From: Umezawaea endophytica
GTDB lineage: Bacteria; Actinomycetota; Actinomycetes; Mycobacteriales; Pseudonocardiaceae
Length of the DNA: 64,000 nt
Direction of reading: 5' to 3'
Assembly (NCBI RefSeq): GCF_025061645.1
Contig: NZ_JANYMP010000017.1
Span: 1 to 64,000, forward strand
Numbering within the stretch: the stretch's first letter is position 1; every line of letters begins with the position of its first letter. A program made the position numbers and the translations under genes. Positions 40,237-48,682 of this stretch are shown piece after piece. The notes under the pieces are model-generated. The model was not told where the DNA came from. It saw only the letters and a program-made list of their open reading frames with translations, and made no database searches.

Positions 40237-42105
40237 ATGAGCATGGATGTCACCGCGTGGATGTCGCTGCACCACGTCATGAACGCCCAGGACAAACGCC
40301 CTTTCTCCAAGGCGACCATGAGGCGCGTAGCCCGGTTCGCCGCACCCCACCGCTCCCGGCTGATCCAGTTCCTGGTGCTGAGCGTCGTCGGCGCGGTCCT
40401 CACCGTCGCCACCCCCGTGATCGCGGGTCGCATCGTCACCGCCATCAACGACGGCGGCCCCCTGAACCTCGTGCTCGCGCTGGCCGGGCTGATCGCCGTG
40501 ATCGCCGTGGTGGAAGCCGGGATCGGACTGCTGTCCCGGTGGATGTCGGCGGGCATCGGTGAGGGCCTGATCCTCGACCTGCGGACCGCCGTGTTCGACC
40601 ACGTGCAGCGCATGCCGATCGCGTTCTTCACCCGCACCCGCACCGGCGCGCTGGTGAGCAGGCTGAACAACGACGTGATCGGGGCCCAGCGGGCGTTCAG
40701 CGACACGCTGTCCGGTGTGGTCGGCAACCTCGTGACGCTGCTGCTGACGCTCGTCGTGATGGTCGGGATCTCCTGGCAGATCACGGTACTGGCGCTGGTG
40801 CTGCTGCCGGTGTTCGTCGTTCCCGCCCGGCGGATGGGCGGCAGGCTCGCGGCGCTGGAGCGGGAGGCCGCCAACCACGACGCCGCCATGAGCACGCAGA
40901 TGACCGAGAGGTTCTCGGCTCCCGGCGCGACGCTGGTCAAGCTGTTCGGCAACCCGGCGGGCGAGTCGGCCGAGTTCGCGACCAGGGCGCGGCGGGTGCG
41001 GGACATCGGCGTGCGGTCGGCGATGGTGCAGACGGTGTTCCTGACCGCGTTGACGATCGTGTCGTCGCTGGCGCTCGCCCTGGTCTACGGGCTGGGCGGG
41101 TTCTTCGCCCTGCGGGGAGCGCTGGAGCCGGGCGCGGTGGTGGCGCTGGCGCTGCTGATCACCCGGCTGTACTCGCCGTTGACGGCGCTGGCCAGCGCGC
41201 GGGTCGAGGTGATGAGCGCGCTGGTGTCGTTCGAGCGGGTCTTCGAGGTGCTGGACCTGGAGCCGCTGATCTCGGAGAAGCCCGACGCCGTCGCCGTGCC
41301 GGAGGGTCCGGTCGGCCTGGAGTTCTCGTCGGTGACCTTCGGGTACCCCTCGGCGGACAAGGTGTCGCTGGCCTCGCTGGAGGAGGTCGCCTCGCTGGAC
41401 GCGCGCGGCGGGGTGGACGTGCTGCACGACGTGTCGTTCCGGGTCGAGCCGGGGCAGATGGTGGCGCTGGTGGGGTCTTCCGGGGCCGGGAAGTCGACCA
41501 TCGCGCAGCTCGCGGCCCGGCTGTACGACGCGGACTCGGGCAGCGTCCGGCTGGGGGACGTGGACGTCCGGGACCTGACCGCCGCGTCCGTGCGGGCCAC
41601 GCTGGGGATGGTCACGCAGGACGGGCACCTGTTCCACGAGTCGATCCGGTCGAACCTGTTGCTGGCCAGGGAATCCGCCACCGAAGCGGAGCTGTGGGAC
41701 GTCCTGGAGCGGGCCCGGCTGTCGTCGTTGATCTCGTCGCTGCCGGACGGGCTGGACACCGTGGTCGGGGAGCGCGGGTACCGGCTGTCCGGCGGGGAGC
41801 GGCAGAGGCTGACGATCGCGCGGCTCCTGCTGGCCCGTCCGCAGGTGGTCGTCCTCGACGAGGCCACCGCGCACCTGGACTCCACGTCGGAGGCCGCCGT
41901 GCAGGAGGCGCTCGGGGAAGCGTTGGTAGGCCGCACTTCCGTGGTGATCGCGCACCGGTTGTCGACGGTGCGGGCGGCCGACCTGATCCTCGTGGTCGAG
42001 GACGGGCGGGTCGTGGAGAGGGGGACGCACGCGTCGTTGATGGCCGCCGGGGGCAGGTACGAGGAGTTGCACCGGACGCAGTTCAGCCAGGACGTCGCCG
42101 CCTGA
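40237..42105 (+). CDS. ABC exporter, fused membrane and ATPase domains
   Basis: 622 residues: six membrane helices (about 45-330), then an ATPase domain with Walker A GSSGAGKST, signature LSGGERQRL and Walker B VVVLDEATAHLDS, and a switch histidine in VVIAHRLSTV. It is a half-transporter that should work as a dimer. ATG 40237 is 7 bases after the -10 box, so the message is leaderless. The SoxR/MerR-type promoter suggests induction by redox-active compounds or antibiotics and export of them. Confidence 0.9.
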   Translation: MSMDVTAWMSLHHVMNAQDKRPFSKATMRRVARFAAPHRSRLIQFLVLSVVGAVLTVATPVIAGRIVTAINDGGPLNLVLALAGLIAVIAVVEAGIGLLSRWMSAGIGEGLILDLRTAVFDHVQRMPIAFFTRTRTGALVSRLNNDVIGAQRAFSDTLSGVVGNLVTLLLTLVVMVGISWQITVLALVLLPVFVVPARRMGGRLAALEREAANHDAAMSTQMTERFSAPGATLVKLFGNPAGESAEFATRARRVRDIGVRSAMVQTVFLTALTIVSSLALALVYGLGGFFALRGALEPGAVVALALLITRLYSPLTALASARVEVMSALVSFERVFEVLDLEPLISEKPDAVAVPEGPVGLEFSSVTFGYPSADKVSLASLEEVASLDARGGVDVLHDVSFRVEPGQMVALVGSSGAGKSTIAQLAARLYDADSGSVRLGDVDVRDLTAASVRATLGMVTQDGHLFHESIRSNLLLARESATEAELWDVLERARLSSLISSLPDGLDTVVGERGYRLSGGERQRLTIARLLLARPQVVVLDEATAHLDSTSEAAVQEALGEALVGRTSVVIAHRLSTVRAADLILVVEDGRVVERGTHASLMAAGGRYEELHRTQFSQDVAA

Positions 42106-42108
42106 CCC

Positions 42109-42146
42109 GACGACGGCCCGGCTCCCGAGGGGGCCGGGCCGTCGTC
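42109..42146. terminator. Bidirectional terminator hairpin
   Basis: GACGACGGCCCGGC (42109-42122) and its exact complement (42133-42146), a 14-bp stem with a 10-base loop that can extend by CCC/GGG. It separates the convergent exporter and SGNH hydrolase genes. Confidence 0.85.
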
Positions 42147-42155
42147 CTCGAAGGA

Positions 42156-43175
42156 CTACTGGACCGCGTGCAGGGACCCGTCCGTGCCCACCAGGCAACG
42201 CGCCGACTGGGTGTTGGACTGGACGAACTCCGTCACGCAGCGGCCGAGCTGGGCGTGGCCCGCCGCGTTCGGGTGGAAGGACTGCTGGGCCAGGTGGATG
42301 CCGATCGCGTCCAGTCCGCCGTGGACCAGGGCGTCCGGGTCGACGGTGATGCGGCGCTGCCACTCGCCGGTCGTGCTGCCGCTCTTGTTGCTGCACGCTT
42401 CGCGGTTCTCCGTGGCGCGGGAGAAGTCCAGGAACTTGGTGCCGGTCCGGGTCGCCACGCCGCGCAGCGCGTCGGAGAACTGGGGCACCGCGACGGTGCG
42501 GCCGTACTCGGCGTCCGCCAGGCGGATGGGGCAGCCGTGCGGGCCGTGCAGGACCTTGTCCATCTTCTCCGTGAGCGGGGAGGCGTAGGACGTGAGGATG
42601 AAGCTGTACGAGCCCGCCGCGTAACCCGCCTGCGTCATGGCCGAGCGGACGTCCGCGATGGCGTTCTCCACCTTCGGCGCCATGGCCGCGAGCCTCGCGG
42701 GCCACTGGGTTTGCAGCGTGGAGCGGCAGGAGCTGCCGAACGGGTTGAGCCACGCGGCGATGCAGCTCACGATGGTGTCCGCGAACTGCGGGTCGTCGTT
42801 GGCGCCGATCTGGAGGATCACCGTGGTGACGCGGTTCTGCGTGGCGATGTCGATCAGGCGCCTGGCCTGGCTGCCCTCGGTGTAGTGGACGGTGTCGGCC
42901 AGCGAGACGTTGGCCGAGTCGGCGCCGGAGCACGCCAGGTTGAAGGTCCGCTCGGCCACCGCCGTCTGGTGGACCAGCGCCCTGGTGGAGCGGTGGCACC
43001 AGTTGCCGTTCTCGCCCTCCGTGCCGGGCTCGTAGGAGCCCGCGCCCTCACCGGAGATGGCGCTGTCGCCCAACGAGACGATGGCTGTCGGCCGGGTGTC
43101 GGCCGGGGCGGCGGACACCGGTTGGGCTGCTGCCCCGAGTAGGAGCAGAGCGGTGATGAGCGCACCGACGCGCAT
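42156..43175 (-). CDS. Secreted SGNH/GDSL hydrolase
   Basis: 339 residues with a signal peptide (VGALITALLLLGAAAQPVSA). SGNH blocks: block I SLGDSAISGEGAGSY with the nucleophile Ser, block III IGANDDPQFADTI with Asn, and block V SFHPNAAGHAQLG with Asp-type/His positions. Likely an extracellular lipase or esterase of the actinomycete secreted GDSL group. ATG 43175 follows CCAGGAG; the longer start at 43253 would overlap the promoter. Confidence 0.9.
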   Translation of the reverse strand: MRVGALITALLLLGAAAQPVSAAPADTRPTAIVSLGDSAISGEGAGSYEPGTEGENGNWCHRSTRALVHQTAVAERTFNLACSGADSANVSLADTVHYTEGSQARRLIDIATQNRVTTVILQIGANDDPQFADTIVSCIAAWLNPFGSSCRSTLQTQWPARLAAMAPKVENAIADVRSAMTQAGYAAGSYSFILTSYASPLTEKMDKVLHGPHGCPIRLADAEYGRTVAVPQFSDALRGVATRTGTKFLDFSRATENREACSNKSGSTTGEWQRRITVDPDALVHGGLDAIGIHLAQQSFHPNAAGHAQLGRCVTEFVQSNTQSARCLVGTDGSLHAVQ

Positions 43176-43224
43176 GGCAACTCCTGGTGGATCACGGCCA
43201 TTTCGCGCCGGTCGACGCAAAATC

Positions 43225-43253
43225 ACCGTAAACTCGGGGTTACACCGCGACAA
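43225..43253 (-). promoter_or_regulatory. Promoter of the SGNH hydrolase gene
   Basis: On the minus strand, TTGTCG (43253-43248), a 17-base spacer and TACGGT (43230-43225), about 50 bases before the ATG. Good match to an actinomycete vegetative promoter. Confidence 0.5.
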
Positions 43254-43289
43254 TGCGCCAGACGGTCCGAAAACGTTGTCGGTTCGGTT

Positions 43290-45212
43290 TCACGAACCGG
43301 CCGTCCGGGCCAGGCGGAACGTGAAGTCGAGGTGGCGCCACTCCCCCTCGACGGTCCTGCCGTCCGGGGTCGCGCCCGTGGCGGGGCGGAAGTCGACGAC
43401 CAGCTCCTCCTTGACGCCGAAGACGGTGTCGGAGTCGAGGTAGTCGCCGCCCGCCACGAAGAGCTGGGTGATCAGGCGCTCGTGGCCGGGGGCGGTGATC
43501 ATGAAGTGCACGTGCGGCGCGCGGTACTGGTGGCGGCCGGTCGCGGCGAGCAGCTCGCCGACCGGGCCGTCGTCCGGGATCGGGTACGCCGACGGCAGGA
43601 TCGACCAGAACGTGAAGCGCCCGTTGGCGTCCGTGGTGAACCGGGCGCGCAGCACCGGGCCGTCCAGGTCGGGTAGCTGGATGTCGTAGAAGCCGTTGTC
43701 GTCGGCCTGCCACACGTCGACGACCGCGCCCTCCAGCGGCAGCCCGTCCGGGTCGGTCACGTGGACGTCCGCCCACAGCGGGACACCGGTGAGCCCGGCG
43801 GCGAGGTCGGTGCCGGACGGCACGGCGGGCGGACCGTCCACGTAGAACGGACCCAGCACGGCCGACGGGGTCGAGTCCGGGGTGCGCGAGTTGGTCAGGG
43901 CGTCGACGACGCTGGAGAGGCCGAGCGTGTCGGACAGCAGCACGAACTCCTGGCGCACGGCGCTGCTGATCTGCCCGGTGCGGGTGAGGAAGTCGACGGC
44001 GCGCTGCCACTCCGGCTGCGTCAGGTCGTTCTCGGTGGCGTAGGAGTGCAGGCGCCGCACCAGGTCCTCCAGCAGCAGGCGCGTCCGCCTGCTCGGCGCG
44101 CGGTCGAAGCTCGCCACGACGTCGGCGGTCAACCAGGACAGGTCCGGGACGCGGCTCGCGGGGCGCTTGCCGTGCCACGCGTTCGCCAGCAGTCCGGCGA
44201 CGCCCTCGGACGTCACCTCGCGCGGGTTCGGGTACGAGCGCGAGGTGGCCAGCTCGACGGCGAGCGGCACGTCCTCCAGCGGGAAGTCCAGTGACCGCAA
44301 CGAGGTGGGGCCGCCTGCCTCGACGATCAGGTCGTACACGCCCGCGGGGGCTTCCGGCACCCCCATGGCCCTCGCGATCCTCTCCATCACCTCGGGTGCC
44401 GCCGGGGCGTTGTACGCCATGGCGTGCGGGAGGACGACGGTGTGCGTCTCGGCGTGCGGCAGGCCGAACGAGCCGCCGAGGGTGTGGCACAGCTTGTGGT
44501 GCAGGCTCATGCCGACCGAGCCGAGGCAGGTGCCCGCGAGCCACGCGCCGGTCAGCAGGTCCGCGCGGGTGTCCACATCGGACGGGTTGGCGGACAGCGC
44601 CCTGAGGCCGCGGGAGATGCGGGTGATCGCGTCCAGCGCGATGGCGTCGGTGACGGGCTCGGCCTGCGGCGAGTACAGCGCCTCGACGGCGTGCGCGAGC
44701 GCGTTGACCCCGCTGGTGACCGACAGCGCCACCGGCAGGCCCAGGGTGAGGTCGACGTCGTAGACGACGGTCTCCGGGCGGATCTCCGGGGCGGCCCTCG
44801 TGGTCTTGCGCCCGTCCTGGGTCTCGCCGAGGACGGCCGTCACCTCGGAGCCCGAGTACGTCGTCGGCACGATCACCTGCGGCACGTTCGTCCGCGCGGC
44901 CAGCGCCTTGGACAGGCCCGTGGTGGAGCCGCCGCCGATGGCGACCACGCAGTCGGCGCTGTTCGAGCGCAGCACCTCCAGCGCGCGCTCAGTCACCTCC
45001 ACCGGCGTGTGCATCACGGCGCCGTCGAACCGCGCCGCGAGCGACGGGCCGAGTGAGTCCCCGACCCGCCGCGCGACGTCGTCCAGCCGCTTGCTCGCCA
45101 GCAGGAGCACGCGGTTGCCGCCGACCCGTTCCACCTCGGCCCGCACCTGCGAGATGGTGCCGGAGCCGAAGACGATCCTGGTCGAGCGGACTTCGTGGAC
45201 GAAAGGCTTCAT
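43290..45212 (-). CDS. Maleylacetate reductase-hydroxyquinol 1,2-dioxygenase fusion
   Basis: 640 residues holding two enzymes. Residues 1-365 or so are an iron-alcohol-dehydrogenase-like maleylacetate reductase, with the NAD motif AIGGGSTTGLSKALA and LHHKLCHTLGGSFGLPHAETH. Residues 366-640 are an intradiol dioxygenase: an N-terminal dimer domain, then GPFYVDGPP and the Fe(III) ligands Tyr509 (GFYD), Tyr563, His567 and His569 (HQYRAPHVHF). The dioxygenase opens hydroxyquinol to maleylacetate, which the reductase converts to 3-oxoadipate, so the product of one is the substrate of the other. The start overlaps the upstream reductase stop (ATGA). Confidence 0.9.
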   Translation of the reverse strand: MKPFVHEVRSTRIVFGSGTISQVRAEVERVGGNRVLLLASKRLDDVARRVGDSLGPSLAARFDGAVMHTPVEVTERALEVLRSNSADCVVAIGGGSTTGLSKALAARTNVPQVIVPTTYSGSEVTAVLGETQDGRKTTRAAPEIRPETVVYDVDLTLGLPVALSVTSGVNALAHAVEALYSPQAEPVTDAIALDAITRISRGLRALSANPSDVDTRADLLTGAWLAGTCLGSVGMSLHHKLCHTLGGSFGLPHAETHTVVLPHAMAYNAPAAPEVMERIARAMGVPEAPAGVYDLIVEAGGPTSLRSLDFPLEDVPLAVELATSRSYPNPREVTSEGVAGLLANAWHGKRPASRVPDLSWLTADVVASFDRAPSRRTRLLLEDLVRRLHSYATENDLTQPEWQRAVDFLTRTGQISSAVRQEFVLLSDTLGLSSVVDALTNSRTPDSTPSAVLGPFYVDGPPAVPSGTDLAAGLTGVPLWADVHVTDPDGLPLEGAVVDVWQADDNGFYDIQLPDLDGPVLRARFTTDANGRFTFWSILPSAYPIPDDGPVGELLAATGRHQYRAPHVHFMITAPGHERLITQLFVAGGDYLDSDTVFGVKEELVVDFRPATGATPDGRTVEGEWRHLDFTFRLARTAGS

Positions 45213-45871
45213 CAGGCGGTGAACTCCGGCGTTCGGACGGGGCTCGCCTTCGCGAGCAGCTCGGGCAGCGTCTCCAGTGACGCGTCCGCACCGTAGCTGG
45301 GGGTGGCGGGCTGCTGCCGCCAGGACTCGTCGATCGAGCCCGCGTCGTAGGCGTCGAAGCCCAGCTCCTCCACCAACCGGAGCACCTTGGCCTTGGCGGC
45401 CTCGTCGTCACCGGCGACCGGCAGCGCGATGCGGCCTTCGGTGCCCTTCGGGACGCCCTTGTCCTGGAGGTGCTGCGAGTAGATGCCGTTGAAGACCTTG
45501 ACGACCGGGTGGCCGAGCTGGTCGGAGACCCAGCGGCTCTCGGTCACGCCGTTCTCGATCTCGTCGATGCGGCCGTCACGCCCGCGCGGGTAGTAGTTGC
45601 CGGTGTCGATCACGGCGACGCCCTCGGCGGCGTCGTCGAGCAGGCCCTTCGGCAGGGACGCGACCTTGCCCTGCGGGATGGTCACGACGACCACCTCGGC
45701 CCCTCGCGCGGCCTCGGTGAACAGCACCGGCGTGGCGCCGGTCTCGGCGGCCAGGTCCGCCAGCGTCTCCGGCCCCCGCGAGTTGGCCACCGACACGTCG
45801 TGGCCGAGAGCGGTCAACCGGCGCGTGAGCGCTCCACCGATGTTGCCCGCTCCGATGATGCCGATCTTCAC
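45212..45871 (-). CDS. NADP-binding F420-dependent-reductase-like protein
   Basis: 219 residues. The N-terminal Rossmann motif is IGIIGAGNIGGALTRRL, followed by VSVANSRGPETL and the helix VKVFNGIYSQHL, as in NADPH-dependent F420 reductase and related NADP oxidoreductases. It sits directly upstream of, and translationally coupled to, the hydroxyquinol fusion gene, so it may supply reduced cofactor to an upstream ring hydroxylation. No flavin monooxygenase gene is adjacent. GTG 45871 follows GAGGAGC. Confidence 0.82.
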   Translation of the reverse strand: MKIGIIGAGNIGGALTRRLTALGHDVSVANSRGPETLADLAAETGATPVLFTEAARGAEVVVVTIPQGKVASLPKGLLDDAAEGVAVIDTGNYYPRGRDGRIDEIENGVTESRWVSDQLGHPVVKVFNGIYSQHLQDKGVPKGTEGRIALPVAGDDEAAKAKVLRLVEELGFDAYDAGSIDESWRQQPATPSYGADASLETLPELLAKASPVRTPEFTA

Positions 45872-46021
45872 GTGTGCTCCTCGGTGTGGAATCCGTGGTG
45901 TTCAGCTTGCCTTCGTACGGGTCAACGCGCGCGGCCACATGGATCATCCCGGCGGATCCGCAAGACTGCGGCGGCACCTTCCGGCAGGCGGGGGAAGATC
46001 CTCAGCGAATCCAGGAACGGG

Positions 46022-46618
46022 GTGGTCCGGACGGTGGCGCACTTACCCGAGCCCTGCGACCCCGGCCTCGACCCGGAGGTCGTGCGGCGGGCGGTCCGCG
46101 GTGACACCGTGGCAACGCGACTCCTGTTGGAATCGGTCCGGCCCGTCGTGATCCGCTACTGCCGGGCGAGGGTCGGGCGCCACGAGCGCACGTTCGGGTC
46201 GGCGGACGACGTGGCCCAGGACGTCTGCCTCGCCGTGCTGACCGCGCTGCCGACGTTCCGGGACCAGGGCAGGCCGTTCCTGGCGTTCGTGTTCGGCATC
46301 GCCGCGCACAAGGTCGCCGACGCCCACCGCGCGTCGGCGAAGAACCGCGCCGAGCCGATGTCCGAACTGCCCGAGGTCCAGGAGACGGCCGCGGGGCCGG
46401 AGGAGCGGGCGGTGCTCGACGACCTGTCCACTCGAATGGGTGGATTGCTGCGGACGCTCCCGGACCGCCAGAGGGAGATACTGGTACTCCGCGTAGTACT
46501 CGGTCTGTCGGCCGACGAGGCGGCAGAGGCGATCGGGTCCACCGCCGGTGCCATTCGGGTGGCGCAGCACCGTGCCCTGACCCACCTGCGCAAGGCCGTG
46601 GGTGCTTCGGGCCGTTAG
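46022..46618 (+). CDS. ECF-type sigma factor (SigD/ShbA-like)
   Basis: About 198 residues. Region 2 is RYCRARVGRHERTFGSADDV followed by AQDVCLAVLTALPTFRDQGR and PFLAFVFGIAAHKVADAHR; region 4 is LPDRQREILVLRVVLGLSAD and IGSTAGAIRVAQHRALTHLR. This resembles SigD/ShbA-type ECF factors of actinomycetes. GTG 46022 follows AGGA by 5 bases; GTG 46034 is an alternative. A TTA codon lies near the start (46043-46045), hinting at bldA-type control. No anti-sigma gene is adjacent. Confidence 0.85.
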   Translation: MVRTVAHLPEPCDPGLDPEVVRRAVRGDTVATRLLLESVRPVVIRYCRARVGRHERTFGSADDVAQDVCLAVLTALPTFRDQGRPFLAFVFGIAAHKVADAHRASAKNRAEPMSELPEVQETAAGPEERAVLDDLSTRMGGLLRTLPDRQREILVLRVVLGLSADEAAEAIGSTAGAIRVAQHRALTHLRKAVGASGR

Positions 46619-46652
46619 GCCGTGACCTGCGATTCCCCTACATTCACCTGTT

Positions 46653-46988
46653 GTGAGCGACGAGAGCCCCGCGGGGGTGTTGCGCTCCGCGGTCGAATCC
46701 GCGCTGCGCCAGGTGCTGGACGCCAGTGGCGCGCCGGATCCGGGCGCGCTGATCGACCAGGCGATGCTGGACTTCACCGTCCGGGTCACCACCGTCCGGC
46801 GCGAGCTGGCCGAACTGGCCGAGCGGGAACCGCTGGGCGAGGTCGCCGCGGCCCGCACCCACCTCGGCGTCGCGTTCGGCCACTTCGGCAACGGGTCGAC
46901 CGCCGAGGGCCGGGCCGAACTCATCACCGCCCGTGCCCTGCTGACCGGGTCGGACGACGCCGACCTCGCCCACCAGTGGAGCCTCTGA
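46653..46988 (+). CDS. Hypothetical cytoplasmic protein
   Basis: 111 residues, acidic and mostly helical, without membrane segments or motifs I recognise. GTG 46653 lies 8 bases after TACATT (46639-46644), so it may be leaderless. It sits between the sigma factor and the aminotransferase operon, each with its own promoter, so no functional link is implied. Confidence 0.65.
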   Translation: MSDESPAGVLRSAVESALRQVLDASGAPDPGALIDQAMLDFTVRVTTVRRELAELAEREPLGEVAAARTHLGVAFGHFGNGSTAEGRAELITARALLTGSDDADLAHQWSL

Positions 46989-47021
46989 ATTCGGAAAGGC
47001 GGCGGAGGTAGGCTTCCCGCC

Positions 47022-48113
47022 ATGGCTTCCCAGGCAGCGATCGGCTTCACGCGCGGCGCCCCCTCGTTGGACATCATCGACACCGAAGGTCTGGTCGAGG
47101 CGACCCAGCTCGCCTTCGCCGACGACGCCGCGGGCACGACCGCGTACGGCACCGCCGTGGGTTACGTGCCGCTGCGGAAGTGGATCGCCGAGCAGCACGG
47201 CGTCCCCGTCGAGCAGGTGCTGGTCACCAACGGCTCGATGCAGGCGGACGCGTTCCTGTTCGAGCAGCTCGTCTCCCCCGGTGACGCCGTCATCGTCGAG
47301 GCGCCGACCTACGACCGCACCCTCCTGAACCTCCGCCAGCGCGGCGCCGAGGTTCACCCGATCGCGCTGCACGAGGACGGCATCGACGTCGACGCGGTCG
47401 AGGCCCTGCTGGAGAGCGGCGTGCGGCCGAAGCTCGCGCACATCATCCCCAACTTCCAGAACCCGGCCGGGTACACGCTGAGCGCGCCCAAGCGGGCCCG
47501 CCTGCTGGAGCTGGCCGCGAAGTACGACTTCGTCCTGTTCGAGGACGACCCGTACTACTCGATCCGCTTCGAGGGCGAGCAGATGCCCACGATGCTGTCG
47601 CAGGACAAGGCGGACAAGGTCGTCTACGCGTCCTCGTTCTCCAAGACCGTGTGCCCCGGCATCCGGGTCGGCTACCTCGTCGGACCGGTGTCGGTCATCG
47701 AGGGCATCACCAAGATCGCGACCACGACCTACATCTCCCCCAACATGGTCGCGCAGTCGATCGTGAACCAGTTCTGCCGGTCCGGTCGCCTCGACAAGTC
47801 GATCGACACGGTCCGCGCGGCGCTGCGGGAGCGCAAGGACGCGCTCGTCACGGCCCTCGCCCGCGAGCTGCCGGAGGCCGAGTACACCGCCCCGCAGGGC
47901 GGCTACTTCATGTGGGTCCGGCTGCCCGGCGTGTCCATCGACGCGCTCGCGGTCAAGGCCGCCGAGCACGGCGTCGCGTTCGTCAAGGGCGCGGACTTCC
48001 TGCTCGACGGCGGCGAGGACTCGGTGCGCCTGGCGTTCTCGGGTCTGTCCGCGAGCGAGATCGACGAGGGCGTCGTCCGCCTCGCGGCGGCTGTGCGCGC
48101 GCTCGACGCGTGA
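47022..48113 (+). CDS. PLP-dependent aminotransferase, class I/II
   Basis: 363 residues with an aminotransferase fold and no DNA-binding domain. The PLP-lysine is in ASSFSKTVCPGIRVGYLVG; NFQNPAGYTLS and the aspartate in VLFEDDPYYSIRFEGEQ are cofactor contacts. It is closest in style to 2-aminoadipate or MocR-related aminotransferases. ATG 47022 is 7 bases after TAGGCT (47009-47014), a leaderless start. It heads an overlapping operon with FchA and a FolD-like protein, suggesting a one-carbon or amino-acid link. Confidence 0.87.
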   Translation: MASQAAIGFTRGAPSLDIIDTEGLVEATQLAFADDAAGTTAYGTAVGYVPLRKWIAEQHGVPVEQVLVTNGSMQADAFLFEQLVSPGDAVIVEAPTYDRTLLNLRQRGAEVHPIALHEDGIDVDAVEALLESGVRPKLAHIIPNFQNPAGYTLSAPKRARLLELAAKYDFVLFEDDPYYSIRFEGEQMPTMLSQDKADKVVYASSFSKTVCPGIRVGYLVGPVSVIEGITKIATTTYISPNMVAQSIVNQFCRSGRLDKSIDTVRAALRERKDALVTALARELPEAEYTAPQGGYFMWVRLPGVSIDALAVKAAEHGVAFVKGADFLLDGGEDSVRLAFSGLSASEIDEGVVRLAAAVRALDA

Positions 48114-48682
48114 TGCGTGACCAGCCCGTAGGGGAGTTCCTGGAGCAGTTGGCGGCGCGGGTGTCCGCGCCGGGTGGCGGGGCGACCGCCGCCCTGCACG
48201 CCGCGCAGTCCGCGGCGCTGCTGGGCATGGTCGCCCGCTACAGCGACGGGCCGAAGTACGCCGAGCACTCCGTGACCATCTCGTCCGTGCTGGCCGAGGT
48301 GGACGTCCTGCGGGTCGAGGCGCTCCAGTTGGCGGACGACGACGCGCGGGCGTTCACCGCGGTGACGGACGCGTACCGGCTGCCGAAGGGCCCGGAGCGG
48401 TCCGCGGCCATCGCGGAAGCGCTTGCGGGGGCGGCGGTCCCGCCCTCGCGGACCATCGCCGTCGCCGAGCGGCTGGTCGCGCTGGCCGAGGCGCTGCTGC
48501 CCGTCGGCAACCGCAACGTGATCACCGACGTGGCCGCGGCGGCGGACGCCGCCCGTGCCGCGGCGACCACGGCGCGGGTCAACGTGGAGATCAACGGCGC
48601 CGCCGTGGTGTCCGATGTAGACGCACTGGTCGCACGAGCGGACCAGGTGACCGCAAGCGTTCGCGAGGAGATCAGCAAGTGA
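48113..48682 (+). CDS. FchA-type methenyl-THF cyclohydrolase
   Basis: 189 residues matching the formiminotransferase-cyclodeaminase C-terminal family (FTCD_C). Landmarks are the N-terminal LAARVSAPGGGATAALHAAQ, the middle DDARAFTAVTDAYRLP and the C-terminal VEINGAAVVSD. Stand-alone members such as FchA hydrolyse 5,10-methenyl-THF to 10-formyl-THF. Its ATG overlaps the aminotransferase stop by one base and its stop overlaps the FolD-like start by four. Confidence 0.85.
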   Translation: MRDQPVGEFLEQLAARVSAPGGGATAALHAAQSAALLGMVARYSDGPKYAEHSVTISSVLAEVDVLRVEALQLADDDARAFTAVTDAYRLPKGPERSAAIAEALAGAAVPPSRTIAVAERLVALAEALLPVGNRNVITDVAAAADAARAAATTARVNVEINGAAVVSDVDALVARADQVTASVREEISK

